Assembly: GCF_007992215.1 (NCBI RefSeq)
Contig: NZ_BJZV01000012.1
Span: forward strand, 101,444 to 165,443
Reading direction: 5' to 3'
Length of the DNA: 64,000 nucleotides
Source of the DNA: Methylobacterium gnaphalii
Lineage (GTDB): Bacteria > Pseudomonadota > Alphaproteobacteria > Rhizobiales > Beijerinckiaceae
How positions within the stretch are numbered: position 1 is the stretch's first letter; the number at the start of each line of letters is the position of its first letter. Of the stretch, positions 28,054-37,737 are shown piece by piece. The notes below the pieces were generated by a model, which was not told where the DNA came from, made no database searches, and saw only the letters and a program-made list of their open reading frames with translations. The position numbers were made by a program, and so were the translations under genes.

Positions 28054-29925
28054 TCACCGCCCATCGACCATGTTCACGTGATACGCGCCGGCCTTGACCA
28101 TCTGCGGGAAGGGCTTGGCCGGCGGATCAAATTGCGGCGGCAGGCCGAGGATCGGCGCGACGCGCTCGATGATCTTACCCGTCACCGAGCCGGAATTGTA
28201 GGCGGCGGTCGCGTAGCCGCCGGTCTCCGGCAGGCCCTGGGGCTCGTCCATCAGCGTCACGAAGAGATATTTCGGGGCATTCATGGGCGAGGCGGCCATG
28301 AAGGTCGTGAACAGGCGGTTCTTGTTGTAGCGCCCGCCGATCACCTTCTCGGCCGTGCCGGTCTTGCCGCCGACGTAATAGAGCGGGATCGAGGCCTTCT
28401 TGGCCGAGCCCTCGGTGGCGTTGAGGCGCATGATGTAGCGCATGGCCTCGCTGTTCTGCGCCGAGAGCACGTGCCGCGCCTTGGCGCGGGCCGTCGCCTC
28501 GTCCCGCTTGAGGAAGGTCGGCACCATGAAGTCGCCGCCGTTGATGATCGCGGCGACCGCGGCCGTGGCCTGGATCGGTGCCACCGCGATACCGTGACCG
28601 AAGGCGATGGTGATCGTGTTGATCTCGCTCCACCGCGGCGGAAGGATCGGCGAAGCGCTCTCCGGCAGCTCGGTGCGCATGCGGTCGAGCAGGCCCATCT
28701 TCCGGAGGAAGGCTTGGTGTCCGGGGATGCCGACGCCGAGCGCCATCTTGGCCGAGCCGATGTTGGAGGAGTGGGTGAACACCTCCGGCATGGTCAGGAC
28801 ACGGCCCGTGGCGTGGTAGTCGTGGATGGTCTGGCGGCCCCAGTGCATCGCACCGCCGCGCGTGTCGAAGGTCGAATTGACGTTGTACTTGCCGGAATCG
28901 AGCGCCATGGCGAGCGTCATCGCCTTGAAGGTCGAGCCCATCTCGTAGACGCCGACATTCATCCGGTTGATGCGGTCGGGCGAGAGCGCGTCCTTCGGCT
29001 CGTTCGGATCGAAGTCGGGATAGGAGGCGAGCGCGATCACCTCGCCGGTATTCACGTCGAGGATCATGGAGGCGCCGGCCTTGGCCTTGAAGTGCTCGAC
29101 GCCCTTCACGAGTTCGTCGCGCACCGCGAACTGGGCGCGCAGGTCGAGGGAGAGCTGAACGGGCGCGAGATCGGTTTGCTTGGCGACGAAGCCGAGGCTG
29201 TTGAGGGCGCCGTTGCCCTGGTTGTCGATGTACTTCTCCATGCCGGCGATGCCGACATTGTCGAGGTTGGTCGCGCCGATGATGTGCGCGGCAGCGACGC
29301 CGTTCGGGTAGACGCGCTTGTGATCCGGCAGGAAGCCGACCCCGGGCAGGCCGAGGCGGTGCACCTCCTGCTGCTGCTTCGGGGTGATCTCGCGCTTGAC
29401 CCAGACGAAGCCCTTCTTCGTCGACAGCTTCGCGCGGAGCTCCGAGGCGTTCAGTTCCGGCAGGACGGCGGTGAGCAGTTCGACCGCCTCATCCTTGTCG
29501 TAGATCTTGCGCGGCTCGGCGAAGACCGAGACCGTGCGGATGTCCGTGGCGAGGATCTCGCCGTTGCGGTCGATGATGTCGGGACGAATCGCGGTGGTCG
29601 CGGAAGCGGCGATGCGGTGGTCGTCGTTGCTGGAGCTCGGCGCCGAAGCCATGATCACGAGGCGAACCGCGATCGCGCAGAAGACCGCGCCGAAGCCGAG
29701 GCCGACGATGCCGACGCGGGCGTAAGAGCGCTCGATCGCCAGGCGGAACATCGTGTGCCACAGGCGGCCGAGGAAGCGCTCGCGCGGCTCCGTGGCGACG
29801 AAGCGCTCGGGGACGCCATCCTCTTCGCCGGCCTGCTCTACGGGCTGCTCGAACTGCACCGCCTCGTGAGCCTCGTGCTCGCCGGCGGCTGGCGCACCCT
29901 GATCCTGCGGATGGTATTCGGACAC
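28054..29925 (-). CDS. ftsI: Septal peptidoglycan transpeptidase FtsI (PBP3)
   Basis: A 623-residue class B penicillin-binding protein. An acidic cytoplasmic tail of about 55 residues precedes one membrane anchor (residues 72-93), then the pedestal domain with RPDIIDRNGEILATDI and the transpeptidase domain with the active Ser331 in GSTFK, S386-S387-N388 and K521-T522-G523. The frame is open far upstream, but the GTG at 29925 has GAGG eight bases upstream and lies 5 bp after the ftsL stop, so it is the best start. The enzyme works with FtsW in septal wall synthesis. Confidence 0.95.
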   Translation of the reverse strand: MSEYHPQDQGAPAAGEHEAHEAVQFEQPVEQAGEEDGVPERFVATEPRERFLGRLWHTMFRLAIERSYARVGIVGLGFGAVFCAIAVRLVIMASAPSSSNDDHRIAASATTAIRPDIIDRNGEILATDIRTVSVFAEPRKIYDKDEAVELLTAVLPELNASELRAKLSTKKGFVWVKREITPKQQQEVHRLGLPGVGFLPDHKRVYPNGVAAAHIIGATNLDNVGIAGMEKYIDNQGNGALNSLGFVAKQTDLAPVQLSLDLRAQFAVRDELVKGVEHFKAKAGASMILDVNTGEVIALASYPDFDPNEPKDALSPDRINRMNVGVYEMGSTFKAMTLAMALDSGKYNVNSTFDTRGGAMHWGRQTIHDYHATGRVLTMPEVFTHSSNIGSAKMALGVGIPGHQAFLRKMGLLDRMRTELPESASPILPPRWSEINTITIAFGHGIAVAPIQATAAVAAIINGGDFMVPTFLKRDEATARAKARHVLSAQNSEAMRYIMRLNATEGSAKKASIPLYYVGGKTGTAEKVIGGRYNKNRLFTTFMAASPMNAPKYLFVTLMDEPQGLPETGGYATAAYNSGSVTGKIIERVAPILGLPPQFDPPAKPFPQMVKAGAYHVNMVDGR

Positions 29926-29930
29926 GATGA

Positions 29931-30365
29931 CTACCTCGAAGCCGTGGCAGGCGTGCGGGTGCTGACGGTGCGGGTCGTCGTCGAGCGGGTGATCGAGCCC
30001 GTGGTGCGCGGCTCGTCGGCTCGGGTCGCGGTCTTCTCCTTCGGCGTCGCGGTGGCGGCGAGCAGCCGGCCGATCTCGTCGCCGCGGTCGGGACGGGCCG
30101 GCAGGTCGGACATCCGCGCCAGGTGCTCGATGCCGATCGGCTCGAGCGCGAGGTGGCGCTCGACGGCAGCCTGGAGCCGGTCGGGACGGGTCAGAAGTTG
30201 CCACTCGGCGCGCAGCACTGCGATGGCTTGCCGCTCGTTGTGAAGTTGGCTCTTCAGCTTCGAGACCTGCGCGGCCTGATAGAGCGTGTCGTATTTCGTC
30301 GAATAGGCATGCACGGCAGAGGCCATCAGCCCGAGCACGGCGAGGATGTTCAGGATCCTAATCAT
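29931..30365 (-). CDS. ftsL: Cell division protein FtsL
   Basis: A 144-residue bitopic protein: a short cytoplasmic start, one membrane segment (IRILNILAVLGLMASAVHAY), then a periplasmic coiled coil (YQAAQVSKLKSQLHNERQAI, VLRAEWQLLTRPDRLQ) ending in the conserved PxRLxxxxxxLxL pattern. The last 50 residues are a Thr/Arg/Ser-rich disordered tail, longer than usual. Position between rsmH and ftsI is diagnostic. It should form the FtsQLB activator of FtsWI. Confidence 0.9.
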   Translation of the reverse strand: MIRILNILAVLGLMASAVHAYSTKYDTLYQAAQVSKLKSQLHNERQAIAVLRAEWQLLTRPDRLQAAVERHLALEPIGIEHLARMSDLPARPDRGDEIGRLLAATATPKEKTATRADEPRTTGSITRSTTTRTVSTRTPATASR

Positions 30366-30479
30366 GATGCTCGCCCTTGATGCTGCGCCTCAAGGGCCGT
30401 CCGCCACACGAGCCGCGGTGCGCGTTCTCGCTCACCGGCGGTCGACGGCAGAAAGAGTCGGAGTGAACGGCCGTTGGGA

Positions 30480-31529
30480 TCACCGACGCGATCCTCCACG
30501 AAGCGCGGCGGTGGCCGGAAGGATGGCGAGTTCCCGGACCGCATCGAGCGGCGCGGGAACGGGGGCGTCGGTGCGCGCGGCGGCGCGAAGCTTGGCAGAG
30601 CGCGCCCGCGGGTTGACGCGGCACTCCTCGTCGCTCGGCAGGACCGGCCCCTTGGTGACCAGCGAGAAGCTCTTCGGCAGCGGCAGCTCGACACTCGGCA
30701 CGTGTCGCGATGCCTGGACGGCGCGTCCGCTGCGGGCCGAGAGGAACTGCTTCACGATCCGGTCTTCCAGCGAATGGAAGGTGACCACGGCCAACCGCCC
30801 GCCAGGGCGCAGAATGCGCTCGGCCGCGTGAAGCGCCGCGACCAGCTCGCCGAGCTCATCGTTCACGGCGATGCGCAGGCCCTGGAAACTGCGCGTGGCG
30901 GGGTGAATGTGGCTGCCCGGCTCGGCGCGCACCACGCCGGCGATCAGTTCGGCGAGTTCGCCGGTGGTCTTGATCGGCGCGCGGCGGCGGGTCTCGATGA
31001 TGGCGCGGGCAACGGCGCGGGCGCGGCGCTCCTCGCCATAATGGAAGAAGATGTCGGCGAGCGTAGCCTCCTCGGCCTCGTTGACGAGGTCGGCCGCGCT
31101 CTCGCCCTCGCTCGACATCCGCATGTCGAGCGGGCCGTCATTGCGGAAGGAGAAGCCGCGCTCGGGCTGATCGAGCTGCATCGACGAGACGCCGATATCG
31201 AGCACGACCCAGTCGGCCCCGGTTTCACCCTGTGCCTCGACAAGCGTATCCAGTGACCCGAAGCGGCCCTCCACCAGTCGGAGCCGCCCGCCGGCCTTCT
31301 TCTGGAGGGGGGCGCCACCGGTGATCGCGGTGGTGTCGCGATCGATCGCGATGACGCGAATCGAGGGATCCGCGTCGAGCAAGGCACGGGTGTAACCGCC
31401 CGCTCCGAAGGTGCCGTCGACAGCGAGACCCGGGCCCTCCAGCGCGAGGGCCTCGAGCACCTCGGCCAGGAGCACCGGGACGTGGGGGCCTTCGGCTGAA
31501 ACTGCCTTGCTGCGCGGGGAGCGGCTCAC
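30480..31529 (-). CDS. rsmH: 16S rRNA (cytosine(1402)-N4)-methyltransferase RsmH (MraW)
   Basis: A 349-residue SAM-dependent methyltransferase. [20 protein letters not shown] and [15 protein letters not shown] form the SAM site; [39 protein letters not shown] and [16 protein letters not shown] are RsmH signatures. The GTG at 31529 has GGGAGG seven bases upstream, fixing the start; the frame continues upstream without similarity. It is the first gene of the division cluster here: no mraZ precedes it. Confidence 0.95.
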   Translation of the reverse strand: MSRSPRSKAVSAEGPHVPVLLAEVLEALALEGPGLAVDGTFGAGGYTRALLDADPSIRVIAIDRDTTAITGGAPLQKKAGGRLRLVEGRFGSLDTLVEAQGETGADWVVLDIGVSSMQLDQPERGFSFRNDGPLDMRMSSEGESAADLVNEAEEATLADIFFHYGEERRARAVARAIIETRRRAPIKTTGELAELIAGVVRAEPGSHIHPATRSFQGLRIAVNDELGELVAALHAAERILRPGGRLAVVTFHSLEDRIVKQFLSARSGRAVQASRHVPSVELPLPKSFSLVTKGPVLPSDEECRVNPRARSAKLRAAARTDAPVPAPLDAVRELAILPATAALRGGSRR

Positions 31530-31889
31530 GAAACGACCTCCCGCAGCGTTGCCGGAATCGAAGCCAACTGCAGAGACAGGGAAGCGATCCGGCTCATGCG
31601 TTCCTACGGGGCGCGTGGGGCGCGTAAAGGCGGTTCGGGCAGAGGTGTCGCGGCCGACGAACGGCCGACCGAATCCCCGCGCACGACCGCTCCTCTCGCA
31701 ACCAGGGCGGGAGGCGGCCGATCCGAAAATCACCTTTAGCGGGTTCGAGCCGGGTACCATGGGGTTTCGAGCGCCGTCAACGAGCGTGGCCGAACGGAAA
31801 TGGTCCCCTCGATAAAGACCCGAGCAAGGTTAACCGAGCGTCAACCGACCCCTCGATTCCGGGCGGTGACGGCAGCGAAAAAACGGGGA
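31530..31889. other. Region upstream of rsmH, mraZ absent
   Basis: The region contains the rsmH ribosome binding site, presumably the division-cluster promoter, and the 3' flank of the RNase P RNA gene with a run of six A (T on the minus strand) at 31878-31883. No MraZ-like reading frame or clear repeated MraZ-binding motif was seen in these 360 bp. Confidence 0.6.
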
Positions 31890-32296
<407 letters not shown>

Positions 32297-32303
32297 CGGG
32301 GCG

Positions 32304-32333
32304 GATGTGCGCCGCGGGCAGCGATGCGGTCAA
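32304..32333 (-). promoter_or_regulatory. Putative rnpB promoter
   Basis: On the minus strand TTGACC (32333-32328) is followed after about 17 bp by GCACAT, a weak -10; the RNA 5' end predicted from helix P1 falls at the right distance (about 31 bp from the -35 box). Confidence 0.45.
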
Positions 32334-32495
32334 GGGCAGCGGTGGTACCACTCGACTGACACGCCCAATTTTCGAGCTTGCACCGATTTTCGGCAGACGG
32401 TTGCCGGCTCACGGCGATAGGACCACTCTCATCTGCAGGCAGGCCCTGCGCCGCCGCGTGCCGGGCCTGCCGCCACCTGAGAAGGAGGTCTCGCC

Positions 32496-32660
32496 ATGTC
32501 GATTGAGACGAACTGGACCTTGGATACTGTCCAGCAACTGCGCACGATGGCCCGCGAGGGGGTGCCGGTGTCGGTGATCAGCATGCGGCTCAAACGCCCC
32601 ATCGAGGCCGTCGCCGCCAAACTCGCCGAACTCGGCATCACGCCGGCGGTGAGCGTCTAG
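32496..32660 (+). CDS. 54-residue helix-turn-helix-like protein
   Basis: A very short gene with a strong ribosome binding site, AAGGAGGT, seven bases before the ATG. The product begins MSIETNWTLDTVQQLRTMAR and continues EGVPVSVISMRLKRPIEAVA-AKLAELGI, which resembles the N-terminal HTH of GcrA-like proteins (W..xx..xLxxLxxEGxSxxxIAxxLxxxxxAVxxKxxxLGL). Family and role are inferred from pattern only; it could be a small DNA-binding protein. It is divergent from rnpB and followed immediately by a palindromic repeat. Confidence 0.65.
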   Translation: MSIETNWTLDTVQQLRTMAREGVPVSVISMRLKRPIEAVAAKLAELGITPAVSV

Positions 32661-32669
32661 CTCTCGCGC

Positions 32670-32797
32670 CGTTATTCCGGACTTCGCCAGCGGCGAGAAC
32701 CCGGACCGAGAGGGGTGCATCGGAGGGGCGCAATCCGTCCGTGACGCTGCGCCCCGTCGCGGAGGCCGGGTTCCGCTGCACGGCCTCGGCATGACGA
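32670..32797. repeat. Palindromic intergenic element 3' of the small HTH gene
   Basis: Imperfect ends GTTATTCCGG (32671-32680) and CGGCATGACG (32787-32796) with internal inverted segments (TTCGCCAGCGGCGAG, GAACCCGG). It resembles the elements at 27871-27997 and 45042-45226 but has diverged more. It fills the gap between two convergent genes. Confidence 0.45.
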
Positions 32798-32810
32798 ATT
32801 CGGCAAAGAA

Positions 32811-33251
32811 CTACCAGCTGCCGGTATTCTCCATCGACTTCCAGGGCTCCTGAGGCTCCTTGGTCCCACCCTTCTGAAGGATCTCGATCGAGATTCCGTC
32901 CGGCGACTTCACAAAGGCCATGTACCCATCGCGCGGCGGCCGGTTGATCGTCACGCCCCTGTCCTGCAGCCGCTGGCAGAAGGCGTAGATGTCGTCGACC
33001 TCGTAGGCGAGATGCCCGAAGTTGCGGCCGCCCGAATAGGTTTCCGGGTCCCAGTTGTGGGTCAGCTCGATCAGCGGCGCCCTCTCGGCCTGTGCCTGCG
33101 CCATGTCGTCGGGGGCGGCGAGGAAGACCAGGGTGAAGCGGCCCTTCTCGTTGTCGACCCGGCGGACCTCCTTGAGCCCGAAGGTGTCCACGTAGAAGTC
33201 GAGCGCCTTGTCGAGGTCCGCGACGCGAACCATCGTGTGCAGGTATTTCAT
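32811..33251 (-). CDS. gloA: Lactoylglutathione lyase (glyoxalase I)
   Basis: A 146-residue metalloenzyme converting the methylglyoxal-glutathione adduct to S-lactoylglutathione. It starts [20 protein letters not shown]. The four metal ligands are visible: His in LHTMVRV, Glu in LIELTHNWD, His in [10 protein letters not shown] and Glu in [10 protein letters not shown], matching the nickel-type E. coli GloA. The ATG at 33251 is the family start; the long open frame upstream is unrelated. Monocistronic and divergent from pepN. Confidence 0.94.
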   Translation of the reverse strand: MKYLHTMVRVADLDKALDFYVDTFGLKEVRRVDNEKGRFTLVFLAAPDDMAQAQAERAPLIELTHNWDPETYSGGRNFGHLAYEVDDIYAFCQRLQDRGVTINRPPRDGYMAFVKSPDGISIEILQKGGTKEPQEPWKSMENTGSW

Positions 33252-33377
33252 CGTCCGATCCCAGCTGCGTGCCGTGACCGGCAAGATGGCCCCGCCCGGG
33301 CGCCCGTCAACGGTTGCACACGCGCCCCGCGGACTCGATAGAGGGCGCAGACCGTCCGAGCCGAAGGCCGAGCCCGC

Positions 33378-36011
33378 ATGCGCACCGAGACGCCCCCGAC
33401 GATCCACCTCGCCGATTACCGTCCGAGCGACCATCTTATCGACCGGGTCGATCTCGACATCCGGCTCGACCCGCATGCGAGCCGGGTCACGGCCTTGCTG
33501 GCGCTGCGGCCGAACCCGCAGGGCAAGGTGGGCGCGCCGCTGGTGCTCGACGGGGACGAGCTCAAGCTCGTATCCCTCGCGATGGATGGCGAGGTGCTGC
33601 TGGAGAACGCCTACACCGCCTCGCCCTCCGGCCTCACCATTCACCGGCCGCCGCAGCGCCCCTTCACGCTCGCGATCGAGACCGAGATCGACCCGACGGC
33701 GAATACCAAGCTGATGGGGCTCTACCGCTCGAGCGGCGTGTACTGCACCCAGTGCGAGGCCGACGGCTTCCGGCGGATCACCTATTTCCTCGACCGGCCC
33801 GACATCCTGTCGATCTACACGACGCGCATCGAGGCCTCGCGGGAGGAAGCGCCGGTGCTCCTCGGCAACGGCAATCCGGTCGGGAGCGGCGACGTGCCCG
33901 GCACCGACCGACACTATGCGATTTGGCAGGACCCGCACCCGAAGCCGGCCTATCTCTTCGCCATCGTCGGCGGCCGTCTCGGCAGCGTGACGGGCCGCTT
34001 CACCACCTCGGAAGGTCGCGAGGTGGCGCTGGGCGTCTATGTCGAGCCGGGCAAGGAAGCCCGCGCCGACTATGCCCTGGACGCCGTCATCCGCTCGATG
34101 AAGTGGGACGAGGAGGGCTTCGGCCGCGCCTACGACCTCGATGTGTTCAACGTCGTTGCCGTGTCCGACTTCAATATGGGCGCGATGGAGAACAAGGGTC
34201 TCAACATCTTCAACGACAAATACGTGCTCGCCAGCCCCGAGACCGCGACCGATGCCGACTATGCGAATATCGAGGCGATCATCGCGCACGAATATTTTCA
34301 CAATTGGTCGGGCAACCGCGTCACGTGCCGCGACTGGTTCCAGCTCTGTCTGAAGGAAGGTCTTACTGTCTTCCGGGACCAGGAATTCTCGTCGGACATG
34401 CGCTCACGCGCCGTGCATCGCATCAGCGAGGTCCGCACGCTTCGCGCTCGCCAGTTCCCCGAGGATGCCGGCCCGCTCGCCCATCCGGTGCGTCCCAAGC
34501 AATATGCCGAGATCAACAATTTCTACACGGCGACCGTCTACGAGAAGGGCGCCGAGATCGTGCGGATGCTCAAGACGCTGATCGGCGAAGACGCGTTCCG
34601 CAAAGGAATGGACCGCTACTTCGCCGACAATGACGGCACTGCCGCTACCGTCGAAGACTTCTTGGCGGCCTTCGCGACGGAAACGGGCCGCGATCTCTCG
34701 CATTTCGCGCAGTGGTACGAGCGGCCCGGCACGCCCCGCATCGCCGTCACCGGCACCTATGATGCAGCCGCGAAGACCTACCGGCTCGACTTCCGGCAGA
34801 CCCGCCCCGGCGCAGGTGCTGACGCGCCGCCGCTGGTCATCCCGGTGGCCCTCGGTCTCGTCGGCGAGGATGGTCCGCTCGCGGCAAGGAGTGAGCGCGT
34901 ACAGGACGGCGTCTTCGTGCTGGACAAGGCGGAGGACAGCGTGACTTTCGAGAGCGTCGCCTCGCGGCCCGTGCCCTCGCTGTTTCGTGATTTCTCGGCG
35001 CCGGTGCGCGTCGAGATCAACCAGAGCGATGCCGAGCGCCTGACGCTGCTCCGGCACGACACCGACGCCTTCAACCGTTGGGAATCCGCTCAGCGCGTGG
35101 CGCTCCGCATCATCATCGCGGCCGCGCGAGGTGGCTCGGAGACGCTCGATGGGGCCGAGGGCTTTGCCGACGCACTCGCCGCCTTCCTCGACCAGGAAGC
35201 CGTGAACGATCCGGCCTTCGCGGCGCTGATGCTGGCGCTGCCGAGTGAGGGCGAGGTGGCGAGCGAGATCGGCGCGAACATCGATCCCGATGCCATCTTC
35301 GCTGCCCGCCGCCGCCTGCGCGAGGCGATCGCACTGCGCCTGCGCGACCCGCTCATCGTCCTGCGGGAAAGGCTCGCCGAGCCGGCAGGTGCGCCCTTCA
35401 GCCCGGATGCCGCCTCCGCCGGCCGGCGCGCCTTCCGCAACGCGGCCCTCGACCTGATCGCCGTGGCTGACCCTGACCGCGGCACGGTGCTCGCCCGCGA
35501 GCAGATCGCCGCGTCCGGCACCATGACGGACCGGCTCGCCGGGCTCGCCACGCTCTCGCAGATCCCCGGCGATGCGCGTGAGGCCGAACTCGCGGCTTTT
35601 GCCGAACGCTATGCCGGCGAGCCGCTGATCCTCGACAAGTGGCTCGCGATCCAGGCCGCCATCCCCGAGGACGGCACCATCGCACGCATCCGCCAGCTGC
35701 AGCAGCATCCCGCCTTCTCGATCACCAACCCGAACCGCGTGCGCTCCCTCGTCGGCGTGTTCAGCCTGTCGAATCCGACGCAGTTCAACCGCGCCGACGG
35801 TGCCGGCTACGCCCTCGTTGCAGAGACCGTGCTGGCCCTCGACAAGCGCAACCCGCAGGTCGCCGCGCGCCTCCTCACCGCCTTCGGCTCGTGGCGCCAA
35901 ATGGAGCCCCGGCGCCGGGCTGCGGCAGAGGAGACCCTGCGCGGGATCGTAGCGGTGGGAGGATTGTCGCGAGACGTAGCGGACATCGCCGGCCGCAGCC
36001 TGGCGAGCTGA
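33378..36011 (+). CDS. pepN: Aminopeptidase N (M1 family)
   Basis: An 877-residue cytoplasmic zinc exopeptidase that releases N-terminal amino acids. The substrate-binding GAMEN motif is at residues 268-272 and the zinc site H304-E305-Y-F-H308 has its third ligand E327 eighteen residues on; the C-terminal alpha-helical domain is complete. Size and motif spacing match E. coli PepN (870 residues). It stands alone, divergent from gloA, with a 312-bp AT-rich gap after it. Confidence 0.97.
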   Translation: MRTETPPTIHLADYRPSDHLIDRVDLDIRLDPHASRVTALLALRPNPQGKVGAPLVLDGDELKLVSLAMDGEVLLENAYTASPSGLTIHRPPQRPFTLAIETEIDPTANTKLMGLYRSSGVYCTQCEADGFRRITYFLDRPDILSIYTTRIEASREEAPVLLGNGNPVGSGDVPGTDRHYAIWQDPHPKPAYLFAIVGGRLGSVTGRFTTSEGREVALGVYVEPGKEARADYALDAVIRSMKWDEEGFGRAYDLDVFNVVAVSDFNMGAMENKGLNIFNDKYVLASPETATDADYANIEAIIAHEYFHNWSGNRVTCRDWFQLCLKEGLTVFRDQEFSSDMRSRAVHRISEVRTLRARQFPEDAGPLAHPVRPKQYAEINNFYTATVYEKGAEIVRMLKTLIGEDAFRKGMDRYFADNDGTAATVEDFLAAFATETGRDLSHFAQWYERPGTPRIAVTGTYDAAAKTYRLDFRQTRPGAGADAPPLVIPVALGLVGEDGPLAARSERVQDGVFVLDKAEDSVTFESVASRPVPSLFRDFSAPVRVEINQSDAERLTLLRHDTDAFNRWESAQRVALRIIIAAARGGSETLDGAEGFADALAAFLDQEAVNDPAFAALMLALPSEGEVASEIGANIDPDAIFAARRRLREAIALRLRDPLIVLRERLAEPAGAPFSPDAASAGRRAFRNAALDLIAVADPDRGTVLAREQIAASGTMTDRLAGLATLSQIPGDAREAELAAFAERYAGEPLILDKWLAIQAAIPEDGTIARIRQLQQHPAFSITNPNRVRSLVGVFSLSNPTQFNRADGAGYALVAETVLALDKRNPQVAARLLTAFGSWRQMEPRRRAAAEETLRGIVAVGGLSRDVADIAGRSLAS

Positions 36012-36323
36012 TCGGCGCAAAGTCTCTTTCGACGCCAATGAGCGAGCCCCAATACACCGAAAACAGTCGATGTGAATTTTAAATTTCTATAGGCACAGAG
36101 ATGATCAAGTCATGATCTGAAAAAAGCGACTAGCCACTGTGCTGTCACGTATATGTTTGTATATTTCTTCGCTGTAGCCCAGACCGTCCGCCAACCAGCG
36201 GACCGATCAGAAAAGTGCGAACGGAAAATATAAATTAACTTGCGCTGCGTAAGTCCGTGGGCGTGCTTGCTGGCCCCGACGTCTGGCCATGCAATCGTTG
36301 AGTCGTTCGCTTCGGATCGCGTG
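36012..36323. other. AT-rich intergenic region before the HD-GYP gene
   Basis: About 310 bp, clearly richer in A+T than its neighbours (36075-36240). It contains short palindromic pieces around GATCAAGTCATGATC but no clear terminator. No gene was recognised; it probably holds the promoter for the HD-GYP gene. Confidence 0.5.
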
Positions 36324-37379
36324 ATGCAGGATCCTGTCGCTCTTCTCCTGACGGACCGGGCCGATCGCAGCGCGGGGATCGCGGCCGCGCTGGAGCCAGC
36401 CATGGCCTGCCACGTCCTGGGCATGGACGAGCCCTGGACAGGGTCGGCACCGCTCGCCGGCATCATCGCGGACGTGGATATCGTTCGCTCGCGGACGAGG
36501 CAGACGGTGCGCAGGCTGCGGGAAGCGGTCGAGCCGGGCGACGCTCCCCTGCTCGTGCTGATGCGCAGCCGCAGTGCACGCAGCTTTGCCGACGCCAAGG
36601 CGATGGGCGCCGATATCTGCCTGCTGCCGCGAACCTCGCCCCACGTTGTCGCCCAGACCTTCCTCGCGCAGACCTCTCCCCGCCAGGACATGATCGACCT
36701 CACCGTGACACGGGCGGTCGGTCGCGCCGGGCGCGCGCTGAACACCCTGCTCGATGCCGCGCGCGCCAACGAGACGCTCGACACCGAGGCCTTCGAGGCG
36801 GGCGTCCACCCGATCCTGACGGCAGTCGCGGCGGGCGGTCTGATCCGCTGGCTCGACCTCGTCTGGAGCTTCGACGATGCCACCTACCAGCATTGCCTGC
36901 TGGTGGCGGGCCTGACGGCAGCGCTCGCGCTGCATCTCGGCTTCTCGGAGGCGGATCGGCAGCATCTGGTGAGTGCGGCGCTGATCCACGACATCGGCAA
37001 GGCGAGGATCCCGCTGGCGATCCTGAACAAGCCGGGTCGCCTCGACGAGAACGAGTTGCGCGTCATGCGCTCGCACGCTGCTGTTGGTTACGAGATCCTC
37101 GAACAGGCCACCGGCTTCGACGCGGCAACCCTCGACGTCGTGCGCCACCATCACGAGATGCTCGATGGCTCGGGCTACCCGGACGGGCTGCGCGGGTCCG
37201 AGATCAGCGACCGGGTCCGACTCGTGACGATCTGCGACATCTACGCGGCGCTGATCGAGCGCCGGCCCTATCGCGAGCCGATGAAGCCTGCCGACGCTCT
37301 GCAGGTGCTGCGCGACATGAAGGGCAAGCTCGACGGCGATCTGCTGGCTGCCTTCGAGCAGGCCGTCTTCAAGCGCTGA
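36324..37379 (+). CDS. HD-GYP domain cyclic-di-GMP phosphodiesterase with receiver-like N-terminus
   Basis: A 351-residue protein. The N-terminal 120 residues look like a degenerate receiver (VALLLTDRADRSAGIAAALE, ADVDI, ADICLLPR) without a certain phosphoacceptor. The C-terminal HD-GYP domain is intact: YQHCLLVAGL, LIHDIGKARIPLAILNKPGR, RSHAAVGYEIL, HHHEMLDGSGYPDGLRG and ICDIYAAL. Such domains hydrolyse c-di-GMP to control motility, adhesion and biofilm. ATG at 36324 or GTG at 36321. A large histidine kinase follows in the same direction after 358 bp. Confidence 0.88.
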   Translation: MQDPVALLLTDRADRSAGIAAALEPAMACHVLGMDEPWTGSAPLAGIIADVDIVRSRTRQTVRRLREAVEPGDAPLLVLMRSRSARSFADAKAMGADICLLPRTSPHVVAQTFLAQTSPRQDMIDLTVTRAVGRAGRALNTLLDAARANETLDTEAFEAGVHPILTAVAAGGLIRWLDLVWSFDDATYQHCLLVAGLTAALALHLGFSEADRQHLVSAALIHDIGKARIPLAILNKPGRLDENELRVMRSHAAVGYEILEQATGFDAATLDVVRHHHEMLDGSGYPDGLRGSEISDRVRLVTICDIYAALIERRPYREPMKPADALQVLRDMKGKLDGDLLAAFEQAVFKR

Positions 37380-37737
37380 TTTCCGCCGAACGGGCGCGCG
37401 GGCATCGAAACGGCTGTGAGGCGGCGCGCAACCGAAGCCGTCCACCGCAAAATTCCGCGCGCACCCCGGATTTCTGGGATGGACTTTCCAAAAGCGCGCC
37501 GGTGCATGGGCGAAGCTTGCGGCCGGCGAGTGAGTCTCACCATCTAAACTACTCTGTCATTTTTCTTTTCTTGATCGTCCGACAGACTCGACCGAGTCGC
37601 AACATCGTTAAAGAGTCAACAATTTCGCTGATAAAATTCGTGGACAAAACGCCCCCGTAAGTGCTCAATGTGAATACGATTCGAGGCGAGCGTGAGTGAC
37701 CGCCCCGGAGCGTTCCAGTGACAGAGTGGGGGTCCAC
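37380..37737. other. Intergenic region before the histidine kinase
   Basis: About 358 bp, AT-rich from 37540 to 37660. A short perfect palindrome GACTCGACCGAGTC lies at 37585-37598. No gene seen; an in-frame GTG at 37696 could extend the kinase by 14 residues. Confidence 0.5.

Noticed and set aside
28078..30243. Long open frame (721 codons) on the plus strand
   Set aside because: It is antisense to ftsI/ftsL, whose motifs are complete; high GC third positions create such mirror frames.
34404..36038. Minus-strand frame opposite pepN
   Set aside because: pepN is clearly the coding strand (GAMEN, HExxH).
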